DNA from: Planctomycetota bacterium | Lineage (GTDB): Bacteria > Planctomycetota > UBA1135 > JADKAF01 | DNA: 64,000 bases | Direction: 5' to 3' | Assembly: GCA_016793245.1 (NCBI GenBank) | Contig: JAEUHW010000026.1 | Span: 1 to 64,000, forward strand | Shown here: piece after piece, positions 31,350-40,975 of the stretch | Layout of the letters: the number at the start of each line of letters is the position of its first letter | Position numbering within the stretch: position 1 is the stretch's first letter | Translations under genes and position numbers: made by a program | Notes under the pieces: generated by a model | The model's input: only the letters and a program-made list of their open reading frames with translations | Databases searched by the model: none | What the model was told of the DNA's origin: nothing

Positions 31350-32534
31350 TCAGGCCTTCGCCATGACCTCGCTCACGAGGAGCGCGAGGTGGGACTCGCC
31401 CTGGCGAGTCACGATGAGCGTGCCCTCGCCCGGGCAATCGCTCTGCAGGGCGCGGCGCAGCGTGTCGGCGTCGGACGGGTGGCCGCGCTTCTTCACCACG
31501 AGACGCCCGATGTCGTGCTTCTTCAGCAGCGCGCGGACCTTCCGCGTGTCCATCGGCGAGATGCCGAGGATCTCGAACGGGCGGAGGAAGGGCGTGCTCT
31601 TCGGCAGCGGGCCGTGCACGAAGGCGATCTCGGGATCGAGCAGGGAGAGACCGGCGGGGGCCGCGAGGAGCGCCAGCAGCCCGGAGCGGATCAGCGCCGC
31701 ATCGGGCTCGAGGATGAACGAACCGACCTCGGGCTCGCGCTCGACGAGCGGCGGGAGCTGCGCGGGATCGCCCTCGATCGTGATCGGACCACTGTCCTTC
31801 AAGATGGTCGCGCGCCGCGTGCCTCGCCGCAGCGAGCCGAACCAGAGGACGAGCTCCTTGCACTCGCGCTTGTGGCTCAGGAACTCCGCTTCGTAGGGCA
31901 CGCCGGCCGGAGCGATCTCCTCCGGCTCGATGCCCGGCGCGGCCTTGATCGCGACGTTGATATAGCGCTGCACCAGATCGACGAAGGTCGTCGGCGACGG
32001 AGACCACTCCTCCGGATCGCGCGTCCGGCGGCGCCCTTCGCGCCGGGCCGGGTCGAGGAAGAGGCCTTCGGCGGGCGGGGCGATGCGCTCGACCTCCGCC
32101 GACCAGAAGTGAGCGAAGCGCACGCCGTGGACGGCGGCGTTCGCTTTCGCGAAGAGCACGCGAGCGGGATCCGCGTCGGCCGCCAGGACCTCGGTGTGGC
32201 GTGCGATGGCGATGGCGTCGGAGCCGATCCCGCAGCAGGGGTCGAACACCGAGGCGAGCCCTTTCATGCGCTCGGCGTGATAGGCCGCCGTCGCGTCGGA
32301 GGAGGCGACCTCGAGAGCGTCGCGCGTGAAGTACATCTTCGGCGCGAGGGCGAACTTGGCGCAGGCCCGGCGGCGCAGCTCGGCGAGCTCGCCCGCGGCG
32401 GTCGCGAGCTTGGTCGGCAGGAAGTTCCGGAGCTTCGTCTGGAGCGCGAGCGCGTCCTCTTGCTCCATCGCGAGGAGCTCGAGGAGGCTCTCCACTTCCT
32501 CGGACACGAGCTTCCTGGCGATCGCGAAATCCAT
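31350..32534 (-). CDS. Class I SAM methyltransferase with THUMP-like domain
   Basis: A 394-residue protein. Residues 1-90 form a helical N-terminal domain. The Rossmann methyltransferase core starts at about 95 with the SAM-binding motif FDPCCGIGSDAIAIA. It continues with AADADPARVLFAKANA and the LFLDPARREGRRR motif, which resembles a DPAR-type catalytic loop. The C-terminal third (about 250-394), with PFEILGISPMDTRKVRALL, resembles a THUMP-like RNA-binding module. This suggests a nucleic-acid, probably RNA, methyltransferase. The exact substrate is unknown. The ATG at 32534 starts MDFAIARKLVSEEVESLLEL; upstream codons are shadow-like. Confidence 0.78.
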   Translation of the reverse strand: MDFAIARKLVSEEVESLLELLAMEQEDALALQTKLRNFLPTKLATAAGELAELRRRACAKFALAPKMYFTRDALEVASSDATAAYHAERMKGLASVFDPCCGIGSDAIAIARHTEVLAADADPARVLFAKANAAVHGVRFAHFWSAEVERIAPPAEGLFLDPARREGRRRTRDPEEWSPSPTTFVDLVQRYINVAIKAAPGIEPEEIAPAGVPYEAEFLSHKRECKELVLWFGSLRRGTRRATILKDSGPITIEGDPAQLPPLVEREPEVGSFILEPDAALIRSGLLALLAAPAGLSLLDPEIAFVHGPLPKSTPFLRPFEILGISPMDTRKVRALLKKHDIGRLVVKKRGHPSDADTLRRALQSDCPGEGTLIVTRQGESHLALLVSEVMAKA

Positions 32535-32920
32535 CCGGGTGGGTTCGAGCTCGTGAACGGGGCGTGGGGACCGCGGGCATTCCATCCCATCTCGCGCGGG
32601 TTTGCAATCGCGCCCGGAGGCCCCTGGCTCGCCGACCTGGGCACGCACCGCCGTCCTTCGCGGGCGCCTCGTGCCATGAGCTCCAGCGAATCCTCCGCCC
32701 AAGAGAACCGTCGCCCCGAGGCGGCGCGTTGCTGCGGCTCGCGATCCCGACGCGGCTCGTCCCCACGGCGCTCTGCTTCGCGCTCGCGACGAGCGCGTTC
32801 CATCACGTCCGCTTCGGTCTCCGCGAAGCTCTCGATCCGGAGGGCGAAGCTATGCGCTGAGAAATTCCTGGTCGCGCAGGAGCGCTCGACCGAGTTCGCC
32901 CGTAGGTCTGGACGGGATGT

Positions 32921-33328
32921 TCACGCATCCCTGGGAGGCACGTGGCCCTGGCCGGGGCGTTCCCGGTTCGGGGCCACGTTTCTTTTCACGCGCGCTTCGA
33001 CGCGCCTTCCGGCATCGGTCGCGGTGGCTCTCTCGGTCTCCCGCGGCGATGCTGATTCGATCGTGGCTGGTTCGATCGCGGCCGGTTCGATCGCGGCCGG
33101 TGCGATCACGGCGGAAGCGTTCACGGCGGAAGCGTTCACCTGCGGAGCGCACGGCTCCGTTCCGGGCTCGTGCGCCATCGGCTGCACGAAGCGCTCTCTG
33201 GCATGCGCGACGTCGCTCTCGGACCAGAGCAGAGGGCGCAAGAGAGCGCTGATGGAGATCGCAGCCGCGAGCGCGACGAGCACGCGGGAGGACTTGCTCC
33301 GCGGGCTCGCGCTAGGAGAAGGGCGCAT
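32921..33328 (-). CDS. Doubtful small exported protein with Ala/Ile/Pro repeats
   Basis: A possible 135-residue protein. Residues about 14-34 are hydrophobic (RVLVALAAAISISALLRPLL) after a basic start, as in a signal anchor. A low-complexity repeat follows (VNASAVNASAV, then IAPAAIEPAAIEPATI), encoded by the 15-bp direct repeats. The C-terminus overlaps the hairpin at 32940-32986, and the ATG has a pyrimidine-rich upstream region with no ribosome binding site. It may be a real small membrane protein or a chance frame across a repeat. Confidence 0.3.
   Translation of the reverse strand: MRPSPSASPRSKSSRVLVALAAAISISALLRPLLWSESDVAHARERFVQPMAHEPGTEPCAPQVNASAVNASAVIAPAAIEPAAIEPATIESASPRETERATATDAGRRVEARVKRNVAPNRERPGQGHVPPRDA
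32940..32986 (+). terminator. Hairpin with T-rich tail, no clear parent gene
   Basis: ACGTGGCCC (32940-32948) pairs with GGGCCACGT (32971-32979). An inner CCGGG/CCCGG stem is also possible, and TTTCTTTT follows. In form it is an intrinsic terminator on the plus strand, but no convincing plus-strand gene lies upstream. Confidence 0.45.
33053..33115. repeat. Imperfect 15-bp tandem repeat
   Basis: About four copies of a unit close to GGTTCGATCGCGGCC, each containing the palindrome CGATCG or a near variant (GCGATCAC). Two copies of GGCGGAAGCGTTCAC follow at about 33111-33140. The repeats encode the IEPAA-like stretch in the doubtful ORF at 32921. Confidence 0.6.
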
Positions 33329-33500
33329 GGGAAGGGGGGACGCGCGTCGCTCGTGGGGGGAGCGCGGCGTTCGAAGCTCTGTCGGGAAGCAGGTCGCGCT
33401 CAGGAGTGCGCGCGACGCTCGAGGAATCGTAGCCGCGGTCTTCGATGGGCCCAGGTGAATTCGGAAGGGCCGCTCGTGCGGCGACGAAACGCCGCGCCTC

Positions 33501-34739
33501 TCAGTGCCCGAGCACGCCGAGCTTCCGTCCGACCGCGGTGAAGGCGCGGATCGCGTGCTCGAGCTCCGGCTGCGTGTGAGCCGCCGAGATCTGGCAGCGC
33601 AGACGCGCTTCGCCTTGCGGCACGACCGGATACCAGAGCCCCTTCACGTACACGTTCTCCTCGAGGAGCGCCTTCGCGAAGTCCTGCGCGACGGCGGCTT
33701 CGCCGAGCATCACCGGCACGATCGGATGCGAGCCCTCGAGCGTGGTGAAGCCCGCCGCCTCGATGCCGTGGCGGAAGAACGCGGTGTTCTTGCGCGAGCT
33801 CTCGACGATGCCGGGGTCCTGCTCGATCAGGTCGATCGCGGCGATGGTCGCGCCGACGATCGCGGGCGGCAGCGAGTTCGAGAAGGTGTAGGGGCGACCT
33901 TTCTGGCGCAGGAAATCGACCAGGTTCTTCTTGCCGGCGATGTAGCCGCCGGCGGCGCCGCCGAGTGCCTTGCCGAGCGTGCCGGTCAAGATGTCGATCT
34001 GGCCGTGCAGGCCGAAGAGCTCCGGCGTGCCGCGGCCCGTCGGGCCGACCGGGCCGGTCGCATGCGAGTCATCGACCATGACCAACGCGCCGTGCCGACG
34101 CGCGATGGCGTACAGGCGATCGAGCGGCACGATGTCGCCTTCCATGGAGAAGACGCCGTCGGTCACGACGATGCGGAAGCGATAGCCCGCGCCGTCATCC
34201 GCTGCGAGCAGCTCCTCCAGGTGCGCGAGGTCCATGTGACGGTAGGCGCGCAAGTCGCAGCCCTTGGCGATCTGCCGACAGAGGCGGATGCCGTCGATGA
34301 TGGACGCGTGGTTCAGGCGATCGGAGTAGATCGCGTCCTTGTAGCTGCCGGCCGGCGCGCCGAAGTCGTTCGCGAGCAGCGCGTTGAAGACGCCTTCGTT
34401 CGCCGCCCAGCACGAGGAGAACAGGATCGTGTCCTCGGCGCCGAGGAAGCGCGCGAGGCGCCGCTCGAGCTCGAGGTGCAAGTCCTGCGTGCCGCAGAGG
34501 AAGCGCACCGAGGCGAGCCCGTAACCGAAGCGCTTCGTGGCTTCGATCGACGCTTCGATCAGCTTCGGGTGGTTCGCGAGCCCCAAGTAGTTGTTCGCCG
34601 CGAGCATCACCATGTCGCGGCCGAGGACGCGGGCGTGGCCGCCGGTCGGTCCGCTGAGCGGCGTCTCGTACTTGAAGGTCTTCTGCTGGTGCGCGAGCGC
34701 GAGCTCGCGATCGATCGAGGCGTAGAGGTCGGCGGACAT
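33501..34739 (-). CDS. kbl: Glycine C-acetyltransferase (2-amino-3-ketobutyrate CoA ligase)
   Basis: A 412-residue PLP enzyme of the alpha-oxoamine synthase group. It splits 2-amino-3-ketobutyrate with CoA into glycine and acetyl-CoA. The PLP lysine is K257 ([17 protein letters not shown]), the PLP-ring Asp is D223 ([10 protein letters not shown]), and [12 protein letters not shown] and [13 protein letters not shown] are family hallmarks. It directly follows tdh, 34 nt away on the same strand, giving the complete two-step route from threonine to glycine. This supports Kbl over serine palmitoyltransferase or BioF, which share the fold. Confidence 0.95.
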   Translation of the reverse strand: MSADLYASIDRELALAHQQKTFKYETPLSGPTGGHARVLGRDMVMLAANNYLGLANHPKLIEASIEATKRFGYGLASVRFLCGTQDLHLELERRLARFLGAEDTILFSSCWAANEGVFNALLANDFGAPAGSYKDAIYSDRLNHASIIDGIRLCRQIAKGCDLRAYRHMDLAHLEELLAADDGAGYRFRIVVTDGVFSMEGDIVPLDRLYAIARRHGALVMVDDSHATGPVGPTGRGTPELFGLHGQIDILTGTLGKALGGAAGGYIAGKKNLVDFLRQKGRPYTFSNSLPPAIVGATIAAIDLIEQDPGIVESSRKNTAFFRHGIEAAGFTTLEGSHPIVPVMLGEAAVAQDFAKALLEENVYVKGLWYPVVPQGEARLRCQISAAHTQPELEHAIRAFTAVGRKLGVLGH

Positions 34740-34773
34740 CGAGCGGGAGCTCCGGCAGCGGTGGGGAGGAGGA

Positions 34774-35988
34774 TCAGCCGGAAAGGCCGTTCGGGTACAT
34801 CACGACCTTCAGGCCCGCGCCGCGATTGATCGCGTCGAAGCCCTGGCCGTGCTGCTCGAGAGAGAGGTCGGGGTGCGTGACGATGCGCTGGAGCTTCTCG
34901 CGCAGGCCCGAGCGCTGCGACGCGATCAGGTCGAGCATGAAGTACCAGGTGGAGTACATGCGCCGGCCGATGACGCCTCGCAGCGTGATGCCCTTGAAGA
35001 TCACGCGGCGCGAGAAGTCGAGCTTCATCTCGCCGTTCGGCAGGCCGAGCAGCGCCATCTCGCCGCCCATGCGCAGGATGTCGAAGGCGTCCTCGTAGGC
35101 GCGGTAGGAGCCCGACATCTCGATCACGGCATCCACGCCGCCGTGGGGCTGCGCGAGCGCGACCTTCTTGAACTCGGCGTGCTGCGCCGGGTCGGCCACA
35201 TCGAAGACGTGATCCGCGCCGAGCTCCTTCGCGAGCTTCAGGCGCTGCTGCACGAGCTCCGAGCCGAAGCCCGCCTTCGGATTCGCGGCATCGGTCACCA
35301 GGATGTTGCTCGCGCCGATGGTGCGCAGGAACGCGACCGCGGCGAGGCCGATCGGACCGGCGCCGAGCACGGCGACCGAGTGCGCCGTCGCGGTGATCGA
35401 CTGCACGGTGTGCGCGGCGTTGCCGATCGCGTCGAGGAACGCCGCGATCTGCGGCGGGACCTTCGAGGTGTCGCGGTCGCGGCCGAGCAGGATCACGTTG
35501 CTCTCGGGCAGCACGACGTACTGCGCGAAGCAGCCGTCGTCGTGCAGGCCTTTGATGCGCGTCTCGGTGCAGACGTGCGCATTGCCGGTGCGGCAGGCGT
35601 AGCAGCGGCCGCACACGAGATGCATCTCCGCCGTCACGTAGTCGCCCGGGCGCAGCGAGGTCACGCCGGACCCGACCGACTCGACCGTGCCGCAGAACTC
35701 GTGCCCGATCACGACCGGCTGGTACGCGCCGGTCTTCGGCTTCATCGCGGCGATGGTGCCGTGCTCCGAGTTGAAGATGTGCTTGTCGGTGCCGCAGATC
35801 GCCGTCGCCCACACCTTGATGCGGACATCGGTCTCGGACTGGAGGCTCGGCACGGGGCGGCGGGTGAGCAACACGCCCGGCTCTTCCAGGCGCTCCTTCA
35901 CGAGGCAGGTCATGCTTCCCGGTAGAGCTACGGTGCCGGCGTTCTGCATGGGCGGGATCTCGGCGGTCGGGGCCAGGGTGCGGGACAT
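34774..35988 (-). CDS. tdh: Zinc-dependent threonine 3-dehydrogenase-like enzyme
   Basis: A 404-residue medium-chain dehydrogenase that would oxidise L-threonine to 2-amino-3-ketobutyrate with NAD. The catalytic zinc ligands are in ICGTDKH (Cys65) and GHEFCG (His96/Glu97). The structural zinc site is Cys126, 129, 132 and 140 ([17 protein letters not shown]). The NAD-binding motif is [14 protein letters not shown]. It is some 60 residues longer than E. coli Tdh, with an N-terminal extension and an insertion near the NAD fold. Starts at 35949 and 35913 are also possible, as no clear ribosome binding site decides between them. The position before kbl supports the substrate. Confidence 0.85.
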   Translation of the reverse strand: MSRTLAPTAEIPPMQNAGTVALPGSMTCLVKERLEEPGVLLTRRPVPSLQSETDVRIKVWATAICGTDKHIFNSEHGTIAAMKPKTGAYQPVVIGHEFCGTVESVGSGVTSLRPGDYVTAEMHLVCGRCYACRTGNAHVCTETRIKGLHDDGCFAQYVVLPESNVILLGRDRDTSKVPPQIAAFLDAIGNAAHTVQSITATAHSVAVLGAGPIGLAAVAFLRTIGASNILVTDAANPKAGFGSELVQQRLKLAKELGADHVFDVADPAQHAEFKKVALAQPHGGVDAVIEMSGSYRAYEDAFDILRMGGEMALLGLPNGEMKLDFSRRVIFKGITLRGVIGRRMYSTWYFMLDLIASQRSGLREKLQRIVTHPDLSLEQHGQGFDAINRGAGLKVVMYPNGLSG

Positions 35989-36212
35989 GGAGGCGGAGCG
36001 GCGTGGTCCGGAGAAATGGCGGAGCAGCCTAGCCAAAGGGGGGGCGCTCCGCCAGCGCGCCGCGGCGTCTCTGCGGCGCGGCGCGAGGCTCCTTCTCGGT
36101 CGGACCGGCCGGCGTTCAAGCCGCTCCCCCAACCTGCCGAAGCAGGTGGGGCTCGACCGCGGCGTGGCGTACGCTACGCACACGCGCGGGACGAACCGCG
36201 CGGAGGAGAATC

Positions 36213-37157
36213 ATGGCTACGTACCTGGTCACCGGCGGAGCCGGTTTCATCGGATCCCACCTGGTCGACGAGATCGTGCGCCGCGGCGGCCACGTCCGCG
36301 TGCTCGATGACTTCTCGACGGGGCGCGCCGAGAACCTCGCGCATCACGGGGAGCGCGTGGAGATCGTCCGCGGCGACATCCGCGACCTGCGCGCCGTGAT
36401 GGGCGCCGTCGACGGCGTCGACTACGTCCTGCACCAAGCGGCGATCCCTTCGGTCTCGCGCTCGGTCGAGGATCCTCTGACCTCGAACTCCGCCAACGTC
36501 GACGGCACGCTCAATCTCCTGTGGGCCGCGAAGCACCACAAGGTGAAGCGCTTCGTCTACGCGGCGTCGTCCTCGGCGTACGGCGAGACGCCCGAGCTCC
36601 CGAAGGTCGAGACGATGCGCGAGGGGCCGATCTCGCCCTATGGCGTCACGAAGTTCGTCGGCGAGCTCTACTGCAAGAGCTTCGCGCTCTGCTACGGCCT
36701 GCACACCGTCGCGCTGCGCTACTTCAACGTCTTCGGCCCGCGCCAGGTCTTCGATAGCCCGTACACGGGTGTCATCGCGATCTTCGCGAACCTCCTGCTC
36801 GACGGGAAGCGCCCGAAGATCTTCGGCGATGGCGAGCACACGCGCGACTTCAACTACATCGCCAACACCGTGCAGGCGAACCTGCGCGCGTGCGAGGCCG
36901 ACGTCCCGCCCGGCAGCATGTACAACATCGCCGGCGGCAAGCGCATCTCGCTGAACGAGCTGGTCGAGATCCTGCGCGAGCTCACCGGCAGCGATCTCGA
37001 GCCCATCTACGCGCCGGAGCGCGCGGGCGACATCAAGCACTCGCTGGCCGACATCACCCGCGCGAAGAACGAGCTCGGCTACAAGCCGAGCGTCGACGTG
37101 CGCGAGGGACTCGCGCGAACGGTCGAGTGGTACAAGGGGCTGCGCGTTCGCGTCTGA
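36213..37157 (+). CDS. NAD-dependent sugar epimerase (extended SDR)
   Basis: A 314-residue extended short-chain dehydrogenase of the UDP-glucose/UDP-N-acetylglucosamine 4-epimerase type. The NAD motif TGGAGFIGS is at 7-15. The catalytic triad region SSSAYG (119-124) and Y143xxxK147 (SPYGVTK) is intact. The motif ALRYFNVFGPRQ and the C-terminal GDIKHSLADITRAKNELGY are typical of the WbpP/Gne-like subgroup that makes UDP-GalNAc, but the substrate is not certain. A strong GGAGGAG ribosome site precedes ATG 36213. It acts in the cytoplasm in nucleotide-sugar supply for surface polysaccharides. It is a single gene, diverging from tdh. Confidence 0.88.
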   Translation: MATYLVTGGAGFIGSHLVDEIVRRGGHVRVLDDFSTGRAENLAHHGERVEIVRGDIRDLRAVMGAVDGVDYVLHQAAIPSVSRSVEDPLTSNSANVDGTLNLLWAAKHHKVKRFVYAASSSAYGETPELPKVETMREGPISPYGVTKFVGELYCKSFALCYGLHTVALRYFNVFGPRQVFDSPYTGVIAIFANLLLDGKRPKIFGDGEHTRDFNYIANTVQANLRACEADVPPGSMYNIAGGKRISLNELVEILRELTGSDLEPIYAPERAGDIKHSLADITRAKNELGYKPSVDVREGLARTVEWYKGLRVRV

Positions 37158-37176
37158 TCCGCACGCGATGACGCGG

Positions 37177-37193
37177 GCGCAGCGACGCTGCGC
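37177..37193. terminator. Short perfect palindrome between convergent genes
   Basis: GCGCAGCG-A-CGCTGCGC lies in the 40-nt gap between the epimerase stop (37157) and the minus-strand stop at 37198. A bidirectional terminator is likely from position. No T-tract is present. Confidence 0.4.
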
Positions 37194-37197
37194 GCGC

Positions 37198-38028
37198 TCA
37201 GGGGCGCACGAGGAGCAAGCGCTCCGCATCGAGCTCGAGGCCGACTCCCGCGTAACGCAGGAGGAAGGCCTCGTGCTCGTTTCCGGAGGCGAGCTGCGGT
37301 TGCTCCCAGAGCGCGCGGAAGTGCGCGCGGCGATCGAGCGGCAACGCCGCGAACTCCCGCACGAGGGCCTCCTGCGCCGCGACTTCCGCCGCGCGCCGCA
37401 GGGGCACGAGCTCGGCGAGCAAGGGAAAGCGCTCGGCGGCGTAGGGATAGATCACCTTCACCGGCGCGCCGTCCTTCGTCGCGACGCGCAGGCCGTAGCG
37501 CCCGGCGAGCCGCCCGATGCGCTCGACGCCCGGATTCTCCTCGGGGAACACCGCGTACTCGTCGCGATCGAGGAGCTCGAGGGTGGCGAGCATGCGCAGC
37601 TCGTCGCTGCGCAACTCGAGCCGCTCCCAGTGGGTGCGCTCGTCTTGCGCGGCCTGGTCGAGGGCACTCCAGGCGCGCCGGAGCTCGGCGAGCCGGCGGA
37701 TCTCCTCTTCGTAGAGGGGCGCCTTCTCCGCGGCGGAGAGCGGGCCCAGAGCCAAGCGCTGCAGTGCGTCGAGCGACTCGGCGCTCCCCGGGGCGGCCGA
37801 GTCGTTCGCGAGATCGTCGCTCGGGAGCGCCTGCGCTACGTCGGTCGCACGACTCTGCGTGGAGCGCTGGGCCCATCGGTCGAGAGGTGCAGGCGCGTTC
37901 GCGCCGATCGCGCCGCTCGGCAGCGTCGCGCCGAGCTCGGCTGGTGCATCGCTCTGGACTCGCCCGAGGAGGAGCGCGCCGAGGGTCGCGCCGAGCACGG
38001 CCAGCCCGACCACGCTCAGCGCACGCAC
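37198..38028 (-). CDS. Hypothetical membrane-anchored protein
   Basis: A 276-residue protein of no recognised family. GTG at 38028 is preceded by GGGAG and gives an N-terminal membrane helix (RALSVVGLAVLGATLGALLL). A low-complexity linker runs to about residue 85, followed by a mostly helical, charged domain of about 190 residues with PLYEEEIRRLAELRRAWSAL and EYAVFPEENPGVERIGRLAG. It overlaps the end of the upstream gene by 13 nt, so the two are coupled. The soluble part should lie in the periplasm. Confidence 0.6.
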   Translation of the reverse strand: MRALSVVGLAVLGATLGALLLGRVQSDAPAELGATLPSGAIGANAPAPLDRWAQRSTQSRATDVAQALPSDDLANDSAAPGSAESLDALQRLALGPLSAAEKAPLYEEEIRRLAELRRAWSALDQAAQDERTHWERLELRSDELRMLATLELLDRDEYAVFPEENPGVERIGRLAGRYGLRVATKDGAPVKVIYPYAAERFPLLAELVPLRRAAEVAAQEALVREFAALPLDRRAHFRALWEQPQLASGNEHEAFLLRYAGVGLELDAERLLLVRP

Positions 38029-38669
38029 GGCGCGCTCCCGCTGCTGGTGGTCGCGGCGCTGCGTGCGGCGCAGAGACCGCAGTCCGCCGCGACTTGATAG
38101 CGATAGAGCACCGTGCCCGGACCGCCGTTCGCGCCGTCGGGCAGCGCGACCACGAGCGTGTGATCGGCGCACGCTCCGCAGCGCGGGCGCAGCGCGATCG
38201 CGATCTGGATCTCGGTGCCCACGGAGCGGAAGACGCGCAGATGCGGTCGCTGCGCGCTCGAGATCCAGAAGCCGTTCGTGGGCGCCGCATGGCATGCGTT
38301 GGCGTGTGCGGCGAAGGCGAACTTGTAGCGCGCGACGCAGGGCTTCAGCTCCTCCGAGGAGCAGCTCGATCGGCCGCCCGCGAGCGCACAGCGCCCGGCC
38401 TCCTCTTCGACATCGAGCAGGCTCAGCGAAGAGCAGACGATGCCGCTGCCGTTCGAGTGCGACGCGGTTTGCTCGAGGCGGTCCGAGCCGTTGCAGAGCC
38501 GCGCGTTCGGCTCCTCGCGCAGCGCGATCGGACACGTGCAGTCCGCGAGCGAAGCCGCGGATCGCACGACGCGCGGGAGGGGATCTTGGGCTGCGGCGGA
38601 TGTGAGCGGAACGAGAGCCAGCGCGACGCAGCGGAACGTGCGCCAGAACGATCGGGATCGAGCTTTCAT
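38016..38669 (-). CDS. Hypothetical exported Cys-rich protein
   Basis: A 217-residue protein with a Sec signal peptide (RSFWRTFRCVALALVPLTSA, cleaved near AAA-QD). The mature part has about 14 Cys in pairs such as CTCP, CSSEELKPC, CGAC and CGLC, suggesting disulfides or metal sites in the periplasm. One stretch (VGTEIQIAIALRPRCGAC) looks beta-rich. No family is recognised. It is the first gene of a pair with the membrane-anchored protein at 37198. Confidence 0.6.
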   Translation of the reverse strand: MKARSRSFWRTFRCVALALVPLTSAAAQDPLPRVVRSAASLADCTCPIALREEPNARLCNGSDRLEQTASHSNGSGIVCSSLSLLDVEEEAGRCALAGGRSSCSSEELKPCVARYKFAFAAHANACHAAPTNGFWISSAQRPHLRVFRSVGTEIQIAIALRPRCGACADHTLVVALPDGANGGPGTVLYRYQVAADCGLCAARSAATTSSGSAPCVR

Positions 38670-38883
38670 GAAAGGGCACCTTCGTCTCCGCGACGAGAGC
38701 GCACCTGCACGATCTCGCACTCGTCGCCTGGGATCCAGCAGGCGAGACGCTGCGCGATAGCGGCGTTCGGGTCTGCTGTTCCTCGCTCGACGCACGCGCG
38801 CATCCGAGGTCACGCGGGCGATCCCGATTTTCTCGGTCGAGCGTCCTCGCAGGGGAACGATGCCCGGCAGCGGCAGGCGACCC

Positions 38884-40671
38884 CTACTGGAATTGCAAGA
38901 CGGTTCGCAGCCCGCCGCTCAACGCCAGCCCCGAGAGCGCTCCCAGCGGATCGACGACGAAGTACTGCGTGTCCATGACGAGCCCCTCGTAGAGGAAGAG
39001 GTTCGGGATGGGGATGGTGATTGCGGCTTCCCCGTTCGCGTCGGTCGTCGTCGGAAAGAACGGGAACGGCGGGGGCAGGAAGTAGAGGCTGCAACCCCCG
39101 CCGATCGCGAAGTCGAAGGGCACGAAGCCCATGCCCAAGAACGCCGGAGCGAAGGGCAACGCGCGATCGAGCTCGATGCGGAAGCTGCTGTTGCCGAGCG
39201 TCGGCGCAGCGCCGCTCTCGATGCGGGGAACGAGTCCACCCGTGCCGGCGCAGCCGAAGCCGAACGGTTGCGAATAGGCCATGCTCGACATGACCCAGGG
39301 CTCCAGGCCGGTCGCGCCGTTGTCGGCGGTGAAGAAGATCTTGTCGCGCCAGGCGAGATAGCTCCCGGGCTGGGAGGATCCGCCGGCTCGCAGCGTTTGA
39401 TGGAGCACGGTCCCCGCGGACGTGCCATCGGTGCGATAGAGCTGCGTGCTGAGGCTGCCCGAGGTGAAGACGGCGCGCTGCGCACCTTGCAGAGCGAAGA
39501 TCTGGCCCGTCTGGATCAGAGTCGAGCTCAGTCGAGTCGTTCCCGCCGCGGTGCCGTCACTGCGGAAGGGATAGCGCCCGAACGACCCGTCGTCTTCGGC
39601 TTGGAAGAGGAGCAGGTCACCGAGGTTGGCAAAGCTCCCCGGGAAGGAGCCATCGAAGCCGGGGAAGAGGTCGATCACCTCGCTCGTGCCGCTGGCCGTG
39701 CCGTCGGTCTTCCACAGTTCGTAGCCGTTGGTGGAGTTCCGCGCCGTGAAGAAGACCGTTCCGTTGGCTTCGACGAAGCTCGTGCCGCCTGACCCGGGGA
39801 TCGGGATGGAGCCGTTGGTTCCGACGTAGAGGTCGCCGAGCGAGATCACGCTCGTTCCGTCGAAGGCGTATGGCTCGTGTCCGGCGGCCGTCGTCGTCGC
39901 CGTGAAGTAGAGGAGACCGTTCGCGGAGGTGAGATGTTGCGGGCTCGAGCTACCGCTGCCGGACTGGAGGTCGGCGACGCGCACGGTGCCCGCGTTCGTG
40001 CCATCGGAGCGCCAGAGCTCATAGCCGCTCATCCCATCCGTCGCTTCGAAGTAGACGTGGCCCTCGTAAGGGACGAGATACTTGCCGTTCGGCGTGAGCG
40101 GGTTGCGGATGCCGGAGGTGGGGCCGGGCTGGATGTCCTTCACGAGCAGCGTGCCGCTCGGAGTGCCATCGGTGCGCCAGAGCTCCAGGCCGCTGCTGGC
40201 CTCCTGTGCGAAGAAATAGATCACTCCGCCCGGGCCCGCAGTCAGGTCGCGGTACGACGAGGACGCGGTCCCTGGCGCGATGTCGCGGACGAGCGTCGCC
40301 GTGCCACCCACGGCCACGAAGAGCTCCTGACCCGTCGCGGCGGTCGCTCCGCCGAAGAAGAGGCGGCCTTGGTGGTATAGCAGCGGCGAACGAGGTGTCC
40401 CGGTCTGGCCAGGGAAGCTGACCTGATACGTCCCGGCCGTCGTCCCATCGGAACGGAAGAGGCCTCCGGTGCAGCTCGGTGAGCAGCCGGTGGTCGCCAA
40501 GAAGTAGACCGCGTCATCGCCCCCGATCATGGCGTTCACGTTGGAGCTCGAAGCTCCGGGACGGATGTCGAGCAGGAGGCTCGCCGTCCCCTGCGCTTCT
40601 CCGTGGCCACTCACGAGAACTAGAGCGGCGGCCAGCGCTGAGCTGCGCATCGTAATCATCGGCGCGTTCAT
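38884..40671 (-). CDS. Secreted ELWxxDGT beta-propeller protein with shared C-terminal module
   Basis: A 595-residue secreted protein. The N-terminus MRSSALAAALVLVSGHGEA (third possible Met) is a signal peptide. Residues about 30-465 contain at least seven repeats of the ELWRTDGTxxGT type (GLELWRTDGTPSGTLLVKDI, GYELWRSDGTNAGTVRVADL, GYELWKTDGTASGTSEVIDL), which fold as a beta-propeller. The last 130 residues (FGFGCAGTGGLVPRI, then PTLGNSSFRIELDRALPFAP) match the C-terminal modules of the next two genes, with a Cys pair and a GLxxxLQ ending. Binding or surface attachment is likely. No enzyme motif is seen. The start could be 40671, 40659 or 40650. Confidence 0.8.
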   Translation of the reverse strand: MNAPMITMRSSALAAALVLVSGHGEAQGTASLLLDIRPGASSSNVNAMIGGDDAVYFLATTGCSPSCTGGLFRSDGTTAGTYQVSFPGQTGTPRSPLLYHQGRLFFGGATAATGQELFVAVGGTATLVRDIAPGTASSSYRDLTAGPGGVIYFFAQEASSGLELWRTDGTPSGTLLVKDIQPGPTSGIRNPLTPNGKYLVPYEGHVYFEATDGMSGYELWRSDGTNAGTVRVADLQSGSGSSSPQHLTSANGLLYFTATTTAAGHEPYAFDGTSVISLGDLYVGTNGSIPIPGSGGTSFVEANGTVFFTARNSTNGYELWKTDGTASGTSEVIDLFPGFDGSFPGSFANLGDLLLFQAEDDGSFGRYPFRSDGTAAGTTRLSSTLIQTGQIFALQGAQRAVFTSGSLSTQLYRTDGTSAGTVLHQTLRAGGSSQPGSYLAWRDKIFFTADNGATGLEPWVMSSMAYSQPFGFGCAGTGGLVPRIESGAAPTLGNSSFRIELDRALPFAPAFLGMGFVPFDFAIGGGCSLYFLPPPFPFFPTTTDANGEAAITIPIPNLFLYEGLVMDTQYFVVDPLGALSGLALSGGLRTVLQFQ

Positions 40672-40975
40672 CGGAATCCATCTTCGTCAGGGATAAGGAA
40701 GACCGCGGTCTCCTGGCACGAGGAGTCCGCGATCGATGAGAGCCGCCCCTACTGGCCGCCGATGCGGCCGAGCGTGGGAGGCTCGTCCTCCGAACGGGAT
40801 TGGCCTTCCGATTTGCCATAGGAACCCAGATCGAGCGCTGCTCGCACGACCTCGGAGATGGAAGGATCGAGCAGGCTTCTCTTCTTACCGACCGCTCGGG
40901 GGGCGCATCGACAGAGCGCGTCCGCCGGTCGCTACCGACGCTTGCCGGGGTGCTGCGTGGAGCGAGCGCTCCGCC

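Larger units (their letters stand above)
32535..33500. other. Long gap with one doubtful ORF, a hairpin and short repeats
   Basis: This 966-bp interval lies between the methyltransferase and kbl genes. It contains a plus-oriented hairpin with T-rich tail (32940-32986), a set of 15-bp direct repeats (about 33053-33115) and the doubtful minus-strand ORF at 32921-33328. Frames elsewhere in it are Arg/Ser-rich and look like noise. Confidence 0.5.
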
